Of a DNA stretch of 28,364 bases, positions 22,263 through 28,364 are shown piece after piece; the first letter of the stretch is position 1, and every line of letters starts with the position of its first letter. The stretch comes from CAYXRK01 sp964467615 (lineage in GTDB: Bacteria; Hydrogenedentota; Hydrogenedentia; Hydrogenedentales; GCA-2746185). The stretch covers positions 1 to 28,364 of the forward strand of contig CAYXRK010000045.1 of NCBI GenBank assembly GCA_964467615.1, given 5' to 3'. The notes under the pieces are model-generated. The model searched no databases. It was not told where the DNA came from and was given only the letters and a program-made list of their open reading frames with translations. The translations under genes and the position numbers were made by a program.

Positions 22263-23410
22263 TTGAGTCCGATGCCCCGCGCGATGATGACACGCAAGAT
22301 TTCGCGCGTGCCGCCTTGTATCGAGAAAGCGGGGACGGTGAGCAATGCGTCCGCCAGCGTGCGGTCGAGTTTCGACGGGGATGCCGGCGCAGCGGCGGCG
22401 TCGAGGAGCGAGCGAGCGGCGTCGGGGAGTTCCTGCTCGAAGACGGTGCCGAGGTCTTTGACGAGCGCGGCCTCGACGTTGGGCGTCTTGCCGGCTTGGA
22501 GCATGCCCGCGACGGACAGTGCCATGCCGCGCAGTGTCATCAAATGCGCCGCTAGACGGCCAATCACTTCGGCTTGGCGGGGGGGGGGGTCTGGGCCAAC
22601 GGAGCGAACCATTTCGACGTAGAGTTTGAAGGCGCTGAGGAAGCGCTCGGGGCCGCTGCGTTCGTAGGCCAACTCGCCGCTCACCTGGTTCCAGCCGTCG
22701 CCCTCGCGCCCCAGGAGCATGCTCTCGGGCACGAAACAGTCGCGGAAGACGACTTCGTTGAAGCTGTGTCGGCCGGACATATTTTCGATGCCGCGGACCT
22801 CGATGCCAGGCGATTTGAGATCAATGAGGAGTTGGCTAAGGCCTCGATGGCGGTCCTCTTCGAACGCGCTCGAGCGGACCAGCGCGATCATGTACTGCGC
22901 TTTGTGCGCCCAGGTCGTCCAGAGTTTCGTGCCGTTGACCATCCAACCGCCGTCGACTGGGGTTGCGCGCGTTTGGACGGAGGCGAGGTCCGAGCCGGAG
23001 TTCGGTTCGCTCATGCCGATGCAGAAGCAGAGTTCGCCGCGCGCGATTTTGGGCACGAGCGATTGCTTTTGCTCCTCTGTGCCGCAACGGAGGATGAGCG
23101 GACCGCTTTGGCGATCGGCGACCCAGTGCGCGGCGAGTGGCGCGCCGGCGGCGAGCAATTCTTCCGAGACGACGTAGCGATCGAGCGCGGTACGTTCGTG
23201 ACCGCCGTAACGCTTCGGCCACATCATGCCGATCCAGCCGCGCTCTCCGAGTTTCTTGCTGAACTCGGGTGCGTAGGCGGAGTGCGCGTCGGCCCAACTG
23301 GCAATCTCGGGCGAAGCCGTTTGCGAGCGGAGGAACTCGCGGACTTGCAGGCGGAGTTCGCGCGTTTCGGGGGGTAGCTCGACGGGGTCAAAGCGCAGGG
23401 CTGCGAACAT
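22259..23410 (-). CDS. Acyl-CoA dehydrogenase, catalytic-type subunit
   Basis: A 383-residue acyl-CoA dehydrogenase. The N-terminal helical domain contains WIGMMWPKRYGGHERTALDR. The beta domain has the FAD and substrate motif CIGMSEPNSGSDLASVQTRA and GGWMVNGTKLWTTWAHKAQY. The GELAYERSGPERFLSAF segment provides the catalytic-Glu-like ER motif of FadE-type enzymes. The C-terminal signature is IQGGTREILRVIIARGIGLK. The ATG at 23408-23410 fits the family start; the frame is open far upstream but unlike the family, and no strong ribosome-binding site is seen. It overlaps the second dehydrogenase gene (ATGA). An 11-nt C run in the coding strand encodes Pro-Pro-Pro after GPD. Confidence 0.92.
   Translation of the reverse strand: MFAALRFDPVELPPETRELRLQVREFLRSQTASPEIASWADAHSAYAPEFSKKLGERGWIGMMWPKRYGGHERTALDRYVVSEELLAAGAPLAAHWVADRQSGPLILRCGTEEQKQSLVPKIARGELCFCIGMSEPNSGSDLASVQTRATPVDGGWMVNGTKLWTTWAHKAQYMIALVRSSAFEEDRHRGLSQLLIDLKSPGIEVRGIENMSGRHSFNEVVFRDCFVPESMLLGREGDGWNQVSGELAYERSGPERFLSAFKLYVEMVRSVGPDPPPRQAEVIGRLAAHLMTLRGMALSVAGMLQAGKTPNVEAALVKDLGTVFEQELPDAARSLLDAAAAPASPSKLDRTLADALLTVPAFSIQGGTREILRVIIARGIGLK
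22579..22589. repeat. Homopolymeric G11 (C11 in the coding strand) tract
   Basis: Eleven consecutive G on the plus strand, within the catalytic acyl-CoA dehydrogenase gene on the minus strand. The reading frame keeps family homology on both sides (VRSVGPD before, RQAEVIGRLAAHL after), so the present length is the in-frame state. Such tracts are prone to slipped-strand mispairing. Confidence 0.9.
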
Positions 23411-23487
23411 CGAAAGCGGGCATCCGTTGGGAAACGCGGCGCGGAGAATAGCGCGTTCGAGCGGCGGCGCGCATATTTTTGGCGGGG

Positions 23488-24111
23488 CTACCCGGCGCGG
23501 CGGATTTTGGGGAAGAAGCGTCCCGTGCGTGCGGCGTAAGCGTCGTAGTCCGCGCCGAAGCGGGCGCGTAGGTTGGCTTCTTCCTTCGGGAGGCGCGCGA
23601 GGATGACGATGAATCCGAAGATGAGCGCGGCGAAGAAGGGCCAGGTGCCCGAGATAAGGAAGAGACCCGTGTACAAAGTCATGCCGGCGGTGTAGAGCGG
23701 GTGGCGGATGTAACGATAGGGGCCGATGGTAATGAGGGAATGATCGTCGCGGAGCGTGATCGTAGGCGATACGTTTTTTCCAAGGGATGATTGCGCCCAA
23801 TGGATGAAGGGCGGCGTGACGAAGAATGCGATGAACGCGCCGGTCCATCGGAGCGCGATGGGCATTTCGATCAGCGTTGCGCTGACCCAGCGCGGATTGA
23901 TCGCGTAGACAATGAGGTACGCGAGGCCGGCGAGCGCGGTGGCGCGCAACGCGATCATGATGAACCGGCCTTCGAGGCGCAGATCGAATTTTCGGCCCCG
24001 TTGGGCCGCGCGGCGGTAGCGCGAGACGATGACGAAGTTCACCATGAATCCGAGGAGGAAGACCCAACGAAAGAAGTAGTGGTCGGCGGGGTCGAGCATG
24101 CGATCGAGCAT
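23488..24111 (-). CDS. Isoprenylcysteine carboxyl-methyltransferase-like integral membrane protein
   Basis: A 207-residue protein with about five membrane helices. The C-terminal signature GPYRYIRHPLYTAGMTLY, followed by LPKEEANLRARFGADYDAYA, is the S-adenosylmethionine-binding core of the ICMT/PEMT membrane methyltransferase superfamily. In bacteria such enzymes methylate lipids or small hydrophobic substrates, and the target cannot be told here. The ATG at 24111 is chosen because it lies 5 nt after the stop of the upstream small membrane-protein gene; a second ATG at 24099 is possible. The two genes probably share the strong promoter at 24447-24475. Confidence 0.86.
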   Translation of the reverse strand: MLDRMLDPADHYFFRWVFLLGFMVNFVIVSRYRRAAQRGRKFDLRLEGRFIMIALRATALAGLAYLIVYAINPRWVSATLIEMPIALRWTGAFIAFFVTPPFIHWAQSSLGKNVSPTITLRDDHSLITIGPYRYIRHPLYTAGMTLYTGLFLISGTWPFFAALIFGFIVILARLPKEEANLRARFGADYDAYAARTGRFFPKIRRAG

Positions 24112-24116
24112 GGCGT

Positions 24117-24419
24117 TTACTCCGGCCAGGCCCAACCGCGGAAGGCGTAATACTCGCGGCGCGGCGTGGCGTAAATCGGGTGGAAGCCGTGCTTGCGGCA
24201 GACGACGGTGTGGATCGTGACTCCCGCCGCTAGCATGAAACCGGGCAGGAGCAAACACCAACCGCCGACGACGAAGTAGAGGGCGATGGTGCCGCCGTGG
24301 ATGAATGCCCATTTGAATAGCCTGCGGGTGATCGGAGTCTCGGTTTCGAAGCGCGCGAAGACGGCGGCGCCGACGGTGTGGATGGCGAGGAGGATGCAAA
24401 GAACAGTGGTAAGCGACAT
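24117..24419 (-). CDS. Small three-helix membrane protein, first gene of the methyltransferase operon
   Basis: A 100-residue protein I cannot name. It has three likely membrane helices (about 3-21, 36-55 and 55-72). The loop after helix 1 carries FARFETETPITRRLFKW, and the tail is Cys/His-containing: HTVVCRKHGFHPIYATPRR. A degenerate copy of the FARFETETPITR segment lies 1.6 kb away at 25984-26044, so the motif may be a family hallmark. The start ATG has GGAGA 8 nt upstream and lies close behind a near-consensus promoter with an inverted repeat. The methyltransferase-like gene follows after 5 nt. Function is unknown; co-transcription suggests that it works with the methyltransferase. Confidence 0.75.
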   Translation of the reverse strand: MSLTTVLCILLAIHTVGAAVFARFETETPITRRLFKWAFIHGGTIALYFVVGGWCLLLPGFMLAAGVTIHTVVCRKHGFHPIYATPRREYYAFRGWAWPE

Positions 24420-24433
24420 GGCAATTCTCCATA

Positions 24434-24475
24434 ATTAACAGGCATAAATATAGTTAATCGACATTAAATTGTCAA
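24434..24475 (-). promoter_or_regulatory. Near-consensus sigma70 promoter with operator-like inverted repeat
   Basis: On the minus strand: TTGACA (24470-24475), exactly 17 nt, TATATT (24447-24452), which is 6/6 and 5/6 matches to sigma70 consensus. An inverted repeat ATTAAC (24453-24458, minus-strand reading) / GTTAAT (24434-24439), spaced by 13 nt, flanks the -10 box on both sides. The block is markedly AT-rich against the surrounding DNA. The geometry is that of a repressor operator covering the -10 box. It should drive 24419-23488. Confidence 0.75.
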
Positions 24476-24558
24476 GTCCTTTTTTCCCGGGAGCGGAACC
24501 TGAAAGGAATCCCATACCGGTGTGTGGATTCGACCCGAATTTAGCCGTTCGGGCGTGT

Positions 24559-25782
24559 TTACTCCTGCGCGCTCGATTCCGCCAATCTGGGCGCGGCACC
24601 GGTGTAGAGAAAGAATAGGGTGTGAATCGAAAGCAATACGTACGCGGGGAGACACAAGTAGAAGACGCGGACCTCGTTCAACCAGCCGCCTGTGACGAAG
24701 AGGGGGAGGAGCACGAAGAAGAGGACCAGGAAGAGCTTGCGAATCGGCCAGGGTTTGGCGCGCCATTGGTAGAACGCAAGAAAACCGGTCATGAACACGA
24801 GAACCACGTTGAAGTACGTGGGGAACATGATGAACGGCGCGTAGATGTCTTCCAGATCGAGATAGGTCGCGGGCCGAAGGTAATAGGCCACGTTTTCGCC
24901 AAGGTGCCATTCCATGCCGAGGCCCGAGTTGTTCCGAAACCACCATCGGATTGGCAATACCACCGCGCTTCCTAACGCGACGTGGATGGCCGAATGCACC
25001 GCGAGGGACCTCGCGCCGAACGCCGCGCCGTGGAACGCCCAAAACGCAAAAATAAGAAGCACGCTTGTTTCTTTGTTGAACACCGCGAATACAAACGCCG
25101 GATAATACAGCCACCATTGACGGCGAAGCAGAAGCAACGTAGTCAATGAGATAAAAAACACGTCGGCGAAATCGTACAAATATCCGCTGCCCAAAAACGT
25201 GAACGGAAGAAATAGCGCCGCGATCGCTGGCGTAAAGTCCGACACGGCGCGCGGCATGTCGTAAACGCTGTTTACGATAAACCGGAGGCAGACCTGCGCC
25301 GCGACGAGTAGGCCGAACATAAGGCCATATGCGGCCAGCCGCTCGACGTAGTCACCGTCGGCCCAGCGGTACGACGTTTGCATTCGGTGGAGTTTCAGCC
25401 GTAACTTTTCATCCGTCGAAAGATTCATGATCTTTCCGCCTTCGAGATCGGGCGGCGGCGCGGCGGCGGCGTTCTCGATTCGCTCGGCTATTGCTGTCGG
25501 GACGAGCGCCGCCAATCCATTGATGGCGGCCGGCATGAAGAGCCGGTATACGAAGGGGCGGTACGCCTCGAGCGTTATCATTTTCTTGAAACCGTAGCGA
25601 GGCGATCCGTCGCTCAAGCCCCATTGTGTCATATAGATGCTCAGGACGACAGCGGCGACAACAGCGTACGTAGCGCCCACGAAAACGCCGCGGACCGCCA
25701 ACGAAAGCCCTCGCGATCCTGAGTGCGCTGAAGCGCTGTCTGCCATCGCTTGCGGTGTGTCGCCAGTTGCAGTTTTGGTCAT
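24559..25782 (-). CDS. Polytopic membrane protein, possibly GT-C-type glycosyltransferase-like
   Basis: A 407-residue integral membrane protein with roughly nine or ten hydrophobic segments, starting at about 30-50. A soluble loop (about 100-140, AAAAPPPDLEGGKIMNLSTD and onward) follows helix 1. Features reminiscent of polyprenyl-sugar-dependent GT-C enzymes are ITLEAYRPFVYRLFMPA near the first large loop and VFAVFNKETSVLLIFAFWA in the middle; NKE(T/S) in such a loop is common in these families. The C-terminal half alternates short loops and long helices up to TLFFLYTGAAPRL. No catalytic residues can be assigned with confidence. The gene stands alone on the minus strand between the methyltransferase operon and a 310-bp gene-free region. 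Confidence 0.6.
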   Translation of the reverse strand: MTKTATGDTPQAMADSASAHSGSRGLSLAVRGVFVGATYAVVAAVVLSIYMTQWGLSDGSPRYGFKKMITLEAYRPFVYRLFMPAAINGLAALVPTAIAERIENAAAAPPPDLEGGKIMNLSTDEKLRLKLHRMQTSYRWADGDYVERLAAYGLMFGLLVAAQVCLRFIVNSVYDMPRAVSDFTPAIAALFLPFTFLGSGYLYDFADVFFISLTTLLLLRRQWWLYYPAFVFAVFNKETSVLLIFAFWAFHGAAFGARSLAVHSAIHVALGSAVVLPIRWWFRNNSGLGMEWHLGENVAYYLRPATYLDLEDIYAPFIMFPTYFNVVLVFMTGFLAFYQWRAKPWPIRKLFLVLFFVLLPLFVTGGWLNEVRVFYLCLPAYVLLSIHTLFFLYTGAAPRLAESSAQE

Positions 25783-26092
25783 GCGCCGTTACTACCTCTT
25801 AGACCCCAAACCCGTGCCACACCCTAGGCCGGAACGCTCTATTTCTCGGCCGTTCACTGAAATAAGCATATGCACGCGGAGGTAAGCATCGAATCGGGCT
25901 CCGCTCGATTCCATACGTCCCGCTACCGGATAGTAGAGGTTACCTCACAACGGCCCGCGATTGTTATCGCGAATCCGGGGCGGGCTCCGGGAGATTGGCG
26001 TCTCGGTGTCGAAGCGTGCGAATTCCCCAGCGCTGATGCTGTGGTATTTCCTAGACGTAGCGCATTGCGGGTGTCGGGGTAACGCAATCAGG
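25783..26092. other. Gene-free region of about 310 bp with one gene fragment
   Basis: No intact gene. It separates the start of the polytopic membrane-protein gene (25782) from the end of phoU (26093). The only recognisable content is a short degenerate coding fragment on the minus strand (25984-26044). The upstream part should hold the promoter of the membrane-protein gene, but no convincing -35/-10 pair was found. Confidence 0.5.
25984..26044 (-). pseudogene. Fragment related to the small membrane-protein gene at 24117-24419
   Basis: Translated on the minus strand the segment reads HSISAGEFARFDTETPISR, which aligns with HTVGAAVFARFETETPITR of the 24117-24419 protein. At DNA level 25984-26022 and 24321-24359 share 32 of 39 bases, and weaker identity continues into 26023-26044. 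Homology is lost on the other side (after the Arg). It looks like the leftover of a duplicated or related gene, on the same strand. Confidence 0.55.
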
Positions 26093-26770
26093 TCAGAGAT
26101 CCGTAGGCGTGTACCGTTCGACGCCGTGGCGGACGATAGTGCCCTGAACGAGGTAGATGACGTCTTCGGCGATGTTGGTGGCTTGGTCGCCAATGCGCTC
26201 GAGGTGGCGCGCGATGCCGAGTGCGTGGATGAGCGCCTCGAGATCGTCGGGGTAGCGGCGTATTCCGTCCTGAATCTGAATGTACATTTCGCGGTTCATA
26301 GCGTCGACTTCGTCATCCATCTTGATAACCGATTCCGCAAGGTCGGAGTCGAGATTGACGAGCGCGTCGATACTTCGTCGCAACATCGCTTGGGCTTTCT
26401 CGGCCATGCCGACCCAATCGAACGGAATGTGAATCGGCTTGCGCGAGGATAGAAAAAGCCCGCGCTCGGCGATGTTCACAGCGAGATCGCCGATGCGCTC
26501 GAGCTCGTTGTTGATCTTGAGGGTCGCGACGATGAAGCGCAGGTCGTGAGCGACGGGTTGGTGCAGCGCGAGAACTTTCAGGCACTCTTCCTCAATATCG
26601 ACCTCCATTTCGTCGACGTCTTCATCGCCGTCGACGACTTTATTCGCGAGGTCAATGTTGCGTTCCTGCAGTGACACCACGACTTGATGAAGGCGTTCCT
26701 CGACCAAGGCGCTCAACGTCAGCAGTTTTTTCTTGACGAGATCGATGGCGTTTATGAAATGTTTCGACAC
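26093..26770 (-). CDS. phoU: Phosphate transport/signalling regulator PhoU
   Basis: A 225-residue all-helical cytoplasmic protein with the two PhoU repeats. Each repeat has the family metal-binding E/DxxxD: VVDGDEDVDEMEVDIEEECL and IKMDDEVDAMNREMYIQI. The repeat ends carry NNELERIGDLAVNIAERG and ARHLERIGDQATNIAEDV, the RIGD.A.NIAE signature. PhoU links the Pst transporter to the PhoR sensor kinase and restrains phosphate uptake. It starts 17 nt after pstB, giving the usual pstA-pstB-phoU order. Confidence 0.96.
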   Translation of the reverse strand: MSKHFINAIDLVKKKLLTLSALVEERLHQVVVSLQERNIDLANKVVDGDEDVDEMEVDIEEECLKVLALHQPVAHDLRFIVATLKINNELERIGDLAVNIAERGLFLSSRKPIHIPFDWVGMAEKAQAMLRRSIDALVNLDSDLAESVIKMDDEVDAMNREMYIQIQDGIRRYPDDLEALIHALGIARHLERIGDQATNIAEDVIYLVQGTIVRHGVERYTPTDL

Positions 26771-26787
26771 GCTCCACCTCGAATCGT

Positions 26788-27573
26788 TTAGCCGAACCGG
26801 CCGGTAATGTAGTCGGAGGTCTGTTTTTCGCGCGGATTGGTAAACACCAGTTCCGTCGCCCCGAATTCGACAAGTTTGCCTTCGTAGAAAAACGCGGTGA
26901 AATCGGACACGCGCGAGGCCTGCTGCATGTTGTGGGTCACGATAACAATCGTGTACTCATGGCTCAACTCGTCCATCAGGTCCTCGATGCGGGCCGTCGA
27001 GCGGGGATCGAGCGCCGAGCAAGGTTCGTCCATGAGGACGACCCTGGGATTGACGGCGATCGCGCGAGCAATGCACAGGCGCTGCATTTGCCCGCCCGAC
27101 AGCCCAAGGGCGCTTTCGTGCAGGCGGTCCTTCACTTCGTCCCACAGGGCGGCCCGGCGCAGGCTCTGCTCGACGGTCTCGTCGAGGGTGGCGCGGTCGC
27201 GTACCCCCGCGATGCGAAGACCGTAGACGACGTTCTCGTAAATCGTCTTTGGGAATGGATTGCTCTTTTGAAAGACCATGCCGACGTGCCGGCGCAACTC
27301 GATCACGTCTATATTGGGGTCATTGATCTCCCGTCCGTCCAGTTGCACGCTACCTTGAATTCGGACGCCGTCGATTAGGTCGTTCATCCGGTTGATACAG
27401 CGGATGAAGGTGGACTTCCCGCAACCGGACGGACCGATGAGCGCGGTGACTTTTTGCCGGGGAACATTGAGCGTGATATCGAACAGGGCCTGTTTGGCGC
27501 TGTAGAACAAACTCAGTTTGTTCGCGGTGAGGACCGAGGACTCGAGTACGTTATCGGCGGGGTCAATAGTCAT
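26788..27573 (-). CDS. pstB: Phosphate ABC transporter ATP-binding protein PstB
   Basis: A 261-residue ABC ATPase for high-affinity phosphate import. Walker A is GPSGCGKST, followed by the PstB-specific IRCINRMNDLIDGVRIQG; the Q-loop lies in VGMVFQKSNPFPKTIYENV; the signature is LSGGQMQRLCIARAIA; Walker B is VVLMDEPCSALDP and the switch His is in VIVTHNMQQASRVSD. The C-terminus EFGATELVFTNPREKQTSDY is typical. The start is placed at the ATG 27571-27573, 2 nt after the pstA stop, because family homology begins there. The frame is open further upstream inside pstA but does not match the family. Confidence 0.97.
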   Translation of the reverse strand: MTIDPADNVLESSVLTANKLSLFYSAKQALFDITLNVPRQKVTALIGPSGCGKSTFIRCINRMNDLIDGVRIQGSVQLDGREINDPNIDVIELRRHVGMVFQKSNPFPKTIYENVVYGLRIAGVRDRATLDETVEQSLRRAALWDEVKDRLHESALGLSGGQMQRLCIARAIAVNPRVVLMDEPCSALDPRSTARIEDLMDELSHEYTIVIVTHNMQQASRVSDFTAFFYEGKLVEFGATELVFTNPREKQTSDYITGRFG

Positions 27574-27575
27574 CG

Positions 27576-28364
27576 TTAGATCGAGGTGACGCTGAATTTC
27601 TTTCGCATGCGGTTTCGGAGATAGATCGCGGCACTGCTCAATACGAGCACGATGAGGACGAGCAGCAACGTTGTGACGAATACCATCGGTTTTGCCGCCT
27701 CGACGTTTGGCGACTGGAACCCAATGTCGTAAATGTGGAAACCAAGATGCATAAACTTGCGATCGGGATGCAAGTATGGGAATTGGCCGTCGAGGGCGAG
27801 TGAAGGCGCCAGCTTTACCACGCCGGTAATCATGAGGGGCGCGACTTCGCCCGCGGCGCGGGCCATCGAGAGGATGAACCCGGTCATGATTCCCGGCGAC
27901 GCCATGGGCAAAAGGATGCGCCAGAGCGTTTGAAACTTCGTCGAGCCTAGCGCCAACGATCCCTCTCGGATGCCGCGAGGAATTGCGCCGAGCGCTTCTT
28001 CCGTCGCGACGATGACGACGGGCACGGTCAACAAACCGAGCGTCAAACTCGCCCACAGAATTCCACCGGTGCCGTAGGTGGGCGTGGGAAGCCGATCAGC
28101 GAAAAAGACCCGGTCGATCGCGCCGCCCATTCCGTAGACGAAAAAGCCGAGGCCGAAGATGCCGTACACGATGGAGGGTACGCCGGCCAAATTATTGACG
28201 GCGATGCGGACGATGCGGACGACCACGCCGTCCCTCGCGTACTCGCGCAAGTAAACGCCGGCGACGACACCGAATGGAAAACTGAAGACGCTCATAATGA
28301 CCACGAGCATGACGGTGCCGAAGATGGCTGGGAAAAGGCCGCCTTCGGTGTTCGACTCGCGGGG
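27576..28364 (-). CDS. pstA: Phosphate ABC transporter permease PstA, N-terminus outside the window
   Basis: About 262 C-terminal residues of the PstA permease, running off the right edge. The frame is open at 28364 and begins with SNTEGGLFPAIFGTVMLV, a typical internal PstA segment, so a start at 28310 is not real. Features are YLREYARDG, NNLAGVPSIVYGIFGLG, the EAA coupling loop VIVATEEALGAIPRGIREGS, then LALGSTKFQTLWRILLP and GFILSMARAAGEVAPLM. About five or six membrane helices are visible, ending in a basic tail (RNRMRKKF). It is inserted in the inner membrane and couples to PstB. The segment APSLALDGQFPYLHPDRKFM and onward is a long loop found in a subgroup of PstA proteins. Confidence 0.96.
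   Translation of the reverse strand, partial: PRESNTEGGLFPAIFGTVMLVVIMSVFSFPFGVVAGVYLREYARDGVVVRIVRIAVNNLAGVPSIVYGIFGLGFFVYGMGGAIDRVFFADRLPTPTYGTGGILWASLTLGLLTVPVVIVATEEALGAIPRGIREGSLALGSTKFQTLWRILLPMASPGIMTGFILSMARAAGEVAPLMITGVVKLAPSLALDGQFPYLHPDRKFMHLGFHIYDIGFQSPNVEAAKPMVFVTTLLLVLIVLVLSSAAIYLRNRMRKKFSVTSI

Noticed and set aside
25799..25807. Second copy of the ECF -10 context TTAGACCCC (also at 7697-7705) before the polytopic membrane-protein gene
   Set aside because: No GAACTT-like -35 at the right distance; nine shared bases alone could be chance.
1..28364. CRISPR arrays, prophage genes, integron or replication origin
   Set aside because: No regularly spaced direct repeats, phage structural genes, integrase or DnaA-box cluster were seen.

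Overview
The window is GC-rich bacterial chromosome with dense, mostly housekeeping gene content. Lipoprotein signal sequences, a MltD-like lytic transglycosylase, an ECF sigma/anti-sigma pair, a DUF2961 (GH172-type) lipoprotein, a large acetyl-xylan-esterase-like secreted hydrolase and NqrM point to a Gram-negative bacterium. The mix of secreted carbohydrate-active proteins and many GTG/TTG starts would suit a planctomycete- or Hydrogenedentota-like lineage. That placement is inference; there is no rRNA or other taxonomic marker here.

Layout. 1-478 (-): N-terminal part of an aminotransferase. 656-1500 (+): a small toxin-antitoxin islet (RelE-like toxin, Phd/YefM-like antitoxin, lone DUF433 protein), then about 390 bp without a credible gene. 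1894-4875 (-): operon Gfo/Idh/MocA oxidoreductase > aroB > TPR protein. 5060-7669 (-): ECF sigma factor > zinc-ligand-free anti-sigma factor > short-chain dehydrogenase, with an ECF-type promoter in front of the sigma gene. 7864-10418 (+): overlapping cbiM-cbiL-cbiQ-cbiO Ni/Co importer operon, divergent from the sigma operon. 10440-11563 (-): hepT and mntA toxin-antitoxin genes plus a small membrane protein. 11619-14567 (+): Nudix hydrolase and a two-domain secreted esterase. About 14612-15392: a broken IS5-family transposase. 15449-17010 (+): DUF1499 membrane protein, an orphan nqrM, purE. 17237-21129 (+): DUF2961 lipoprotein and a lipoprotein lytic transglycosylase with five LysM repeats. 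21198-23410 (-): two overlapping acyl-CoA dehydrogenase genes, one with an 11-nt poly-C tract. 23488-24419 (-): small membrane protein plus an isoprenylcysteine-methyltransferase-like protein behind a near-consensus sigma70 promoter with an operator-like inverted repeat. 24559-25782 (-): polytopic membrane protein. 26093-28364 (-): pstA (cut by the window end), pstB, phoU.

How genes work together. CbiMLQO forms a complete ECF-type metal importer. PstA/PstB/PhoU are the end of a phosphate uptake and signalling operon. The two acyl-CoA dehydrogenases probably form one heteromeric enzyme. The sigma factor and anti-sigma factor form a regulatory pair that may control its own operon. No clearly new multi-gene system was found. 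The points most worth a second look are the poly-C tract, the orphan nqrM, the Glu-to-Asp change at a presumed catalytic position of the DUF2961 protein, the paralogous gene fragment at 25984-26044, the promoter/operator upstream of 24419, and the autoregulatory ECF promoter.
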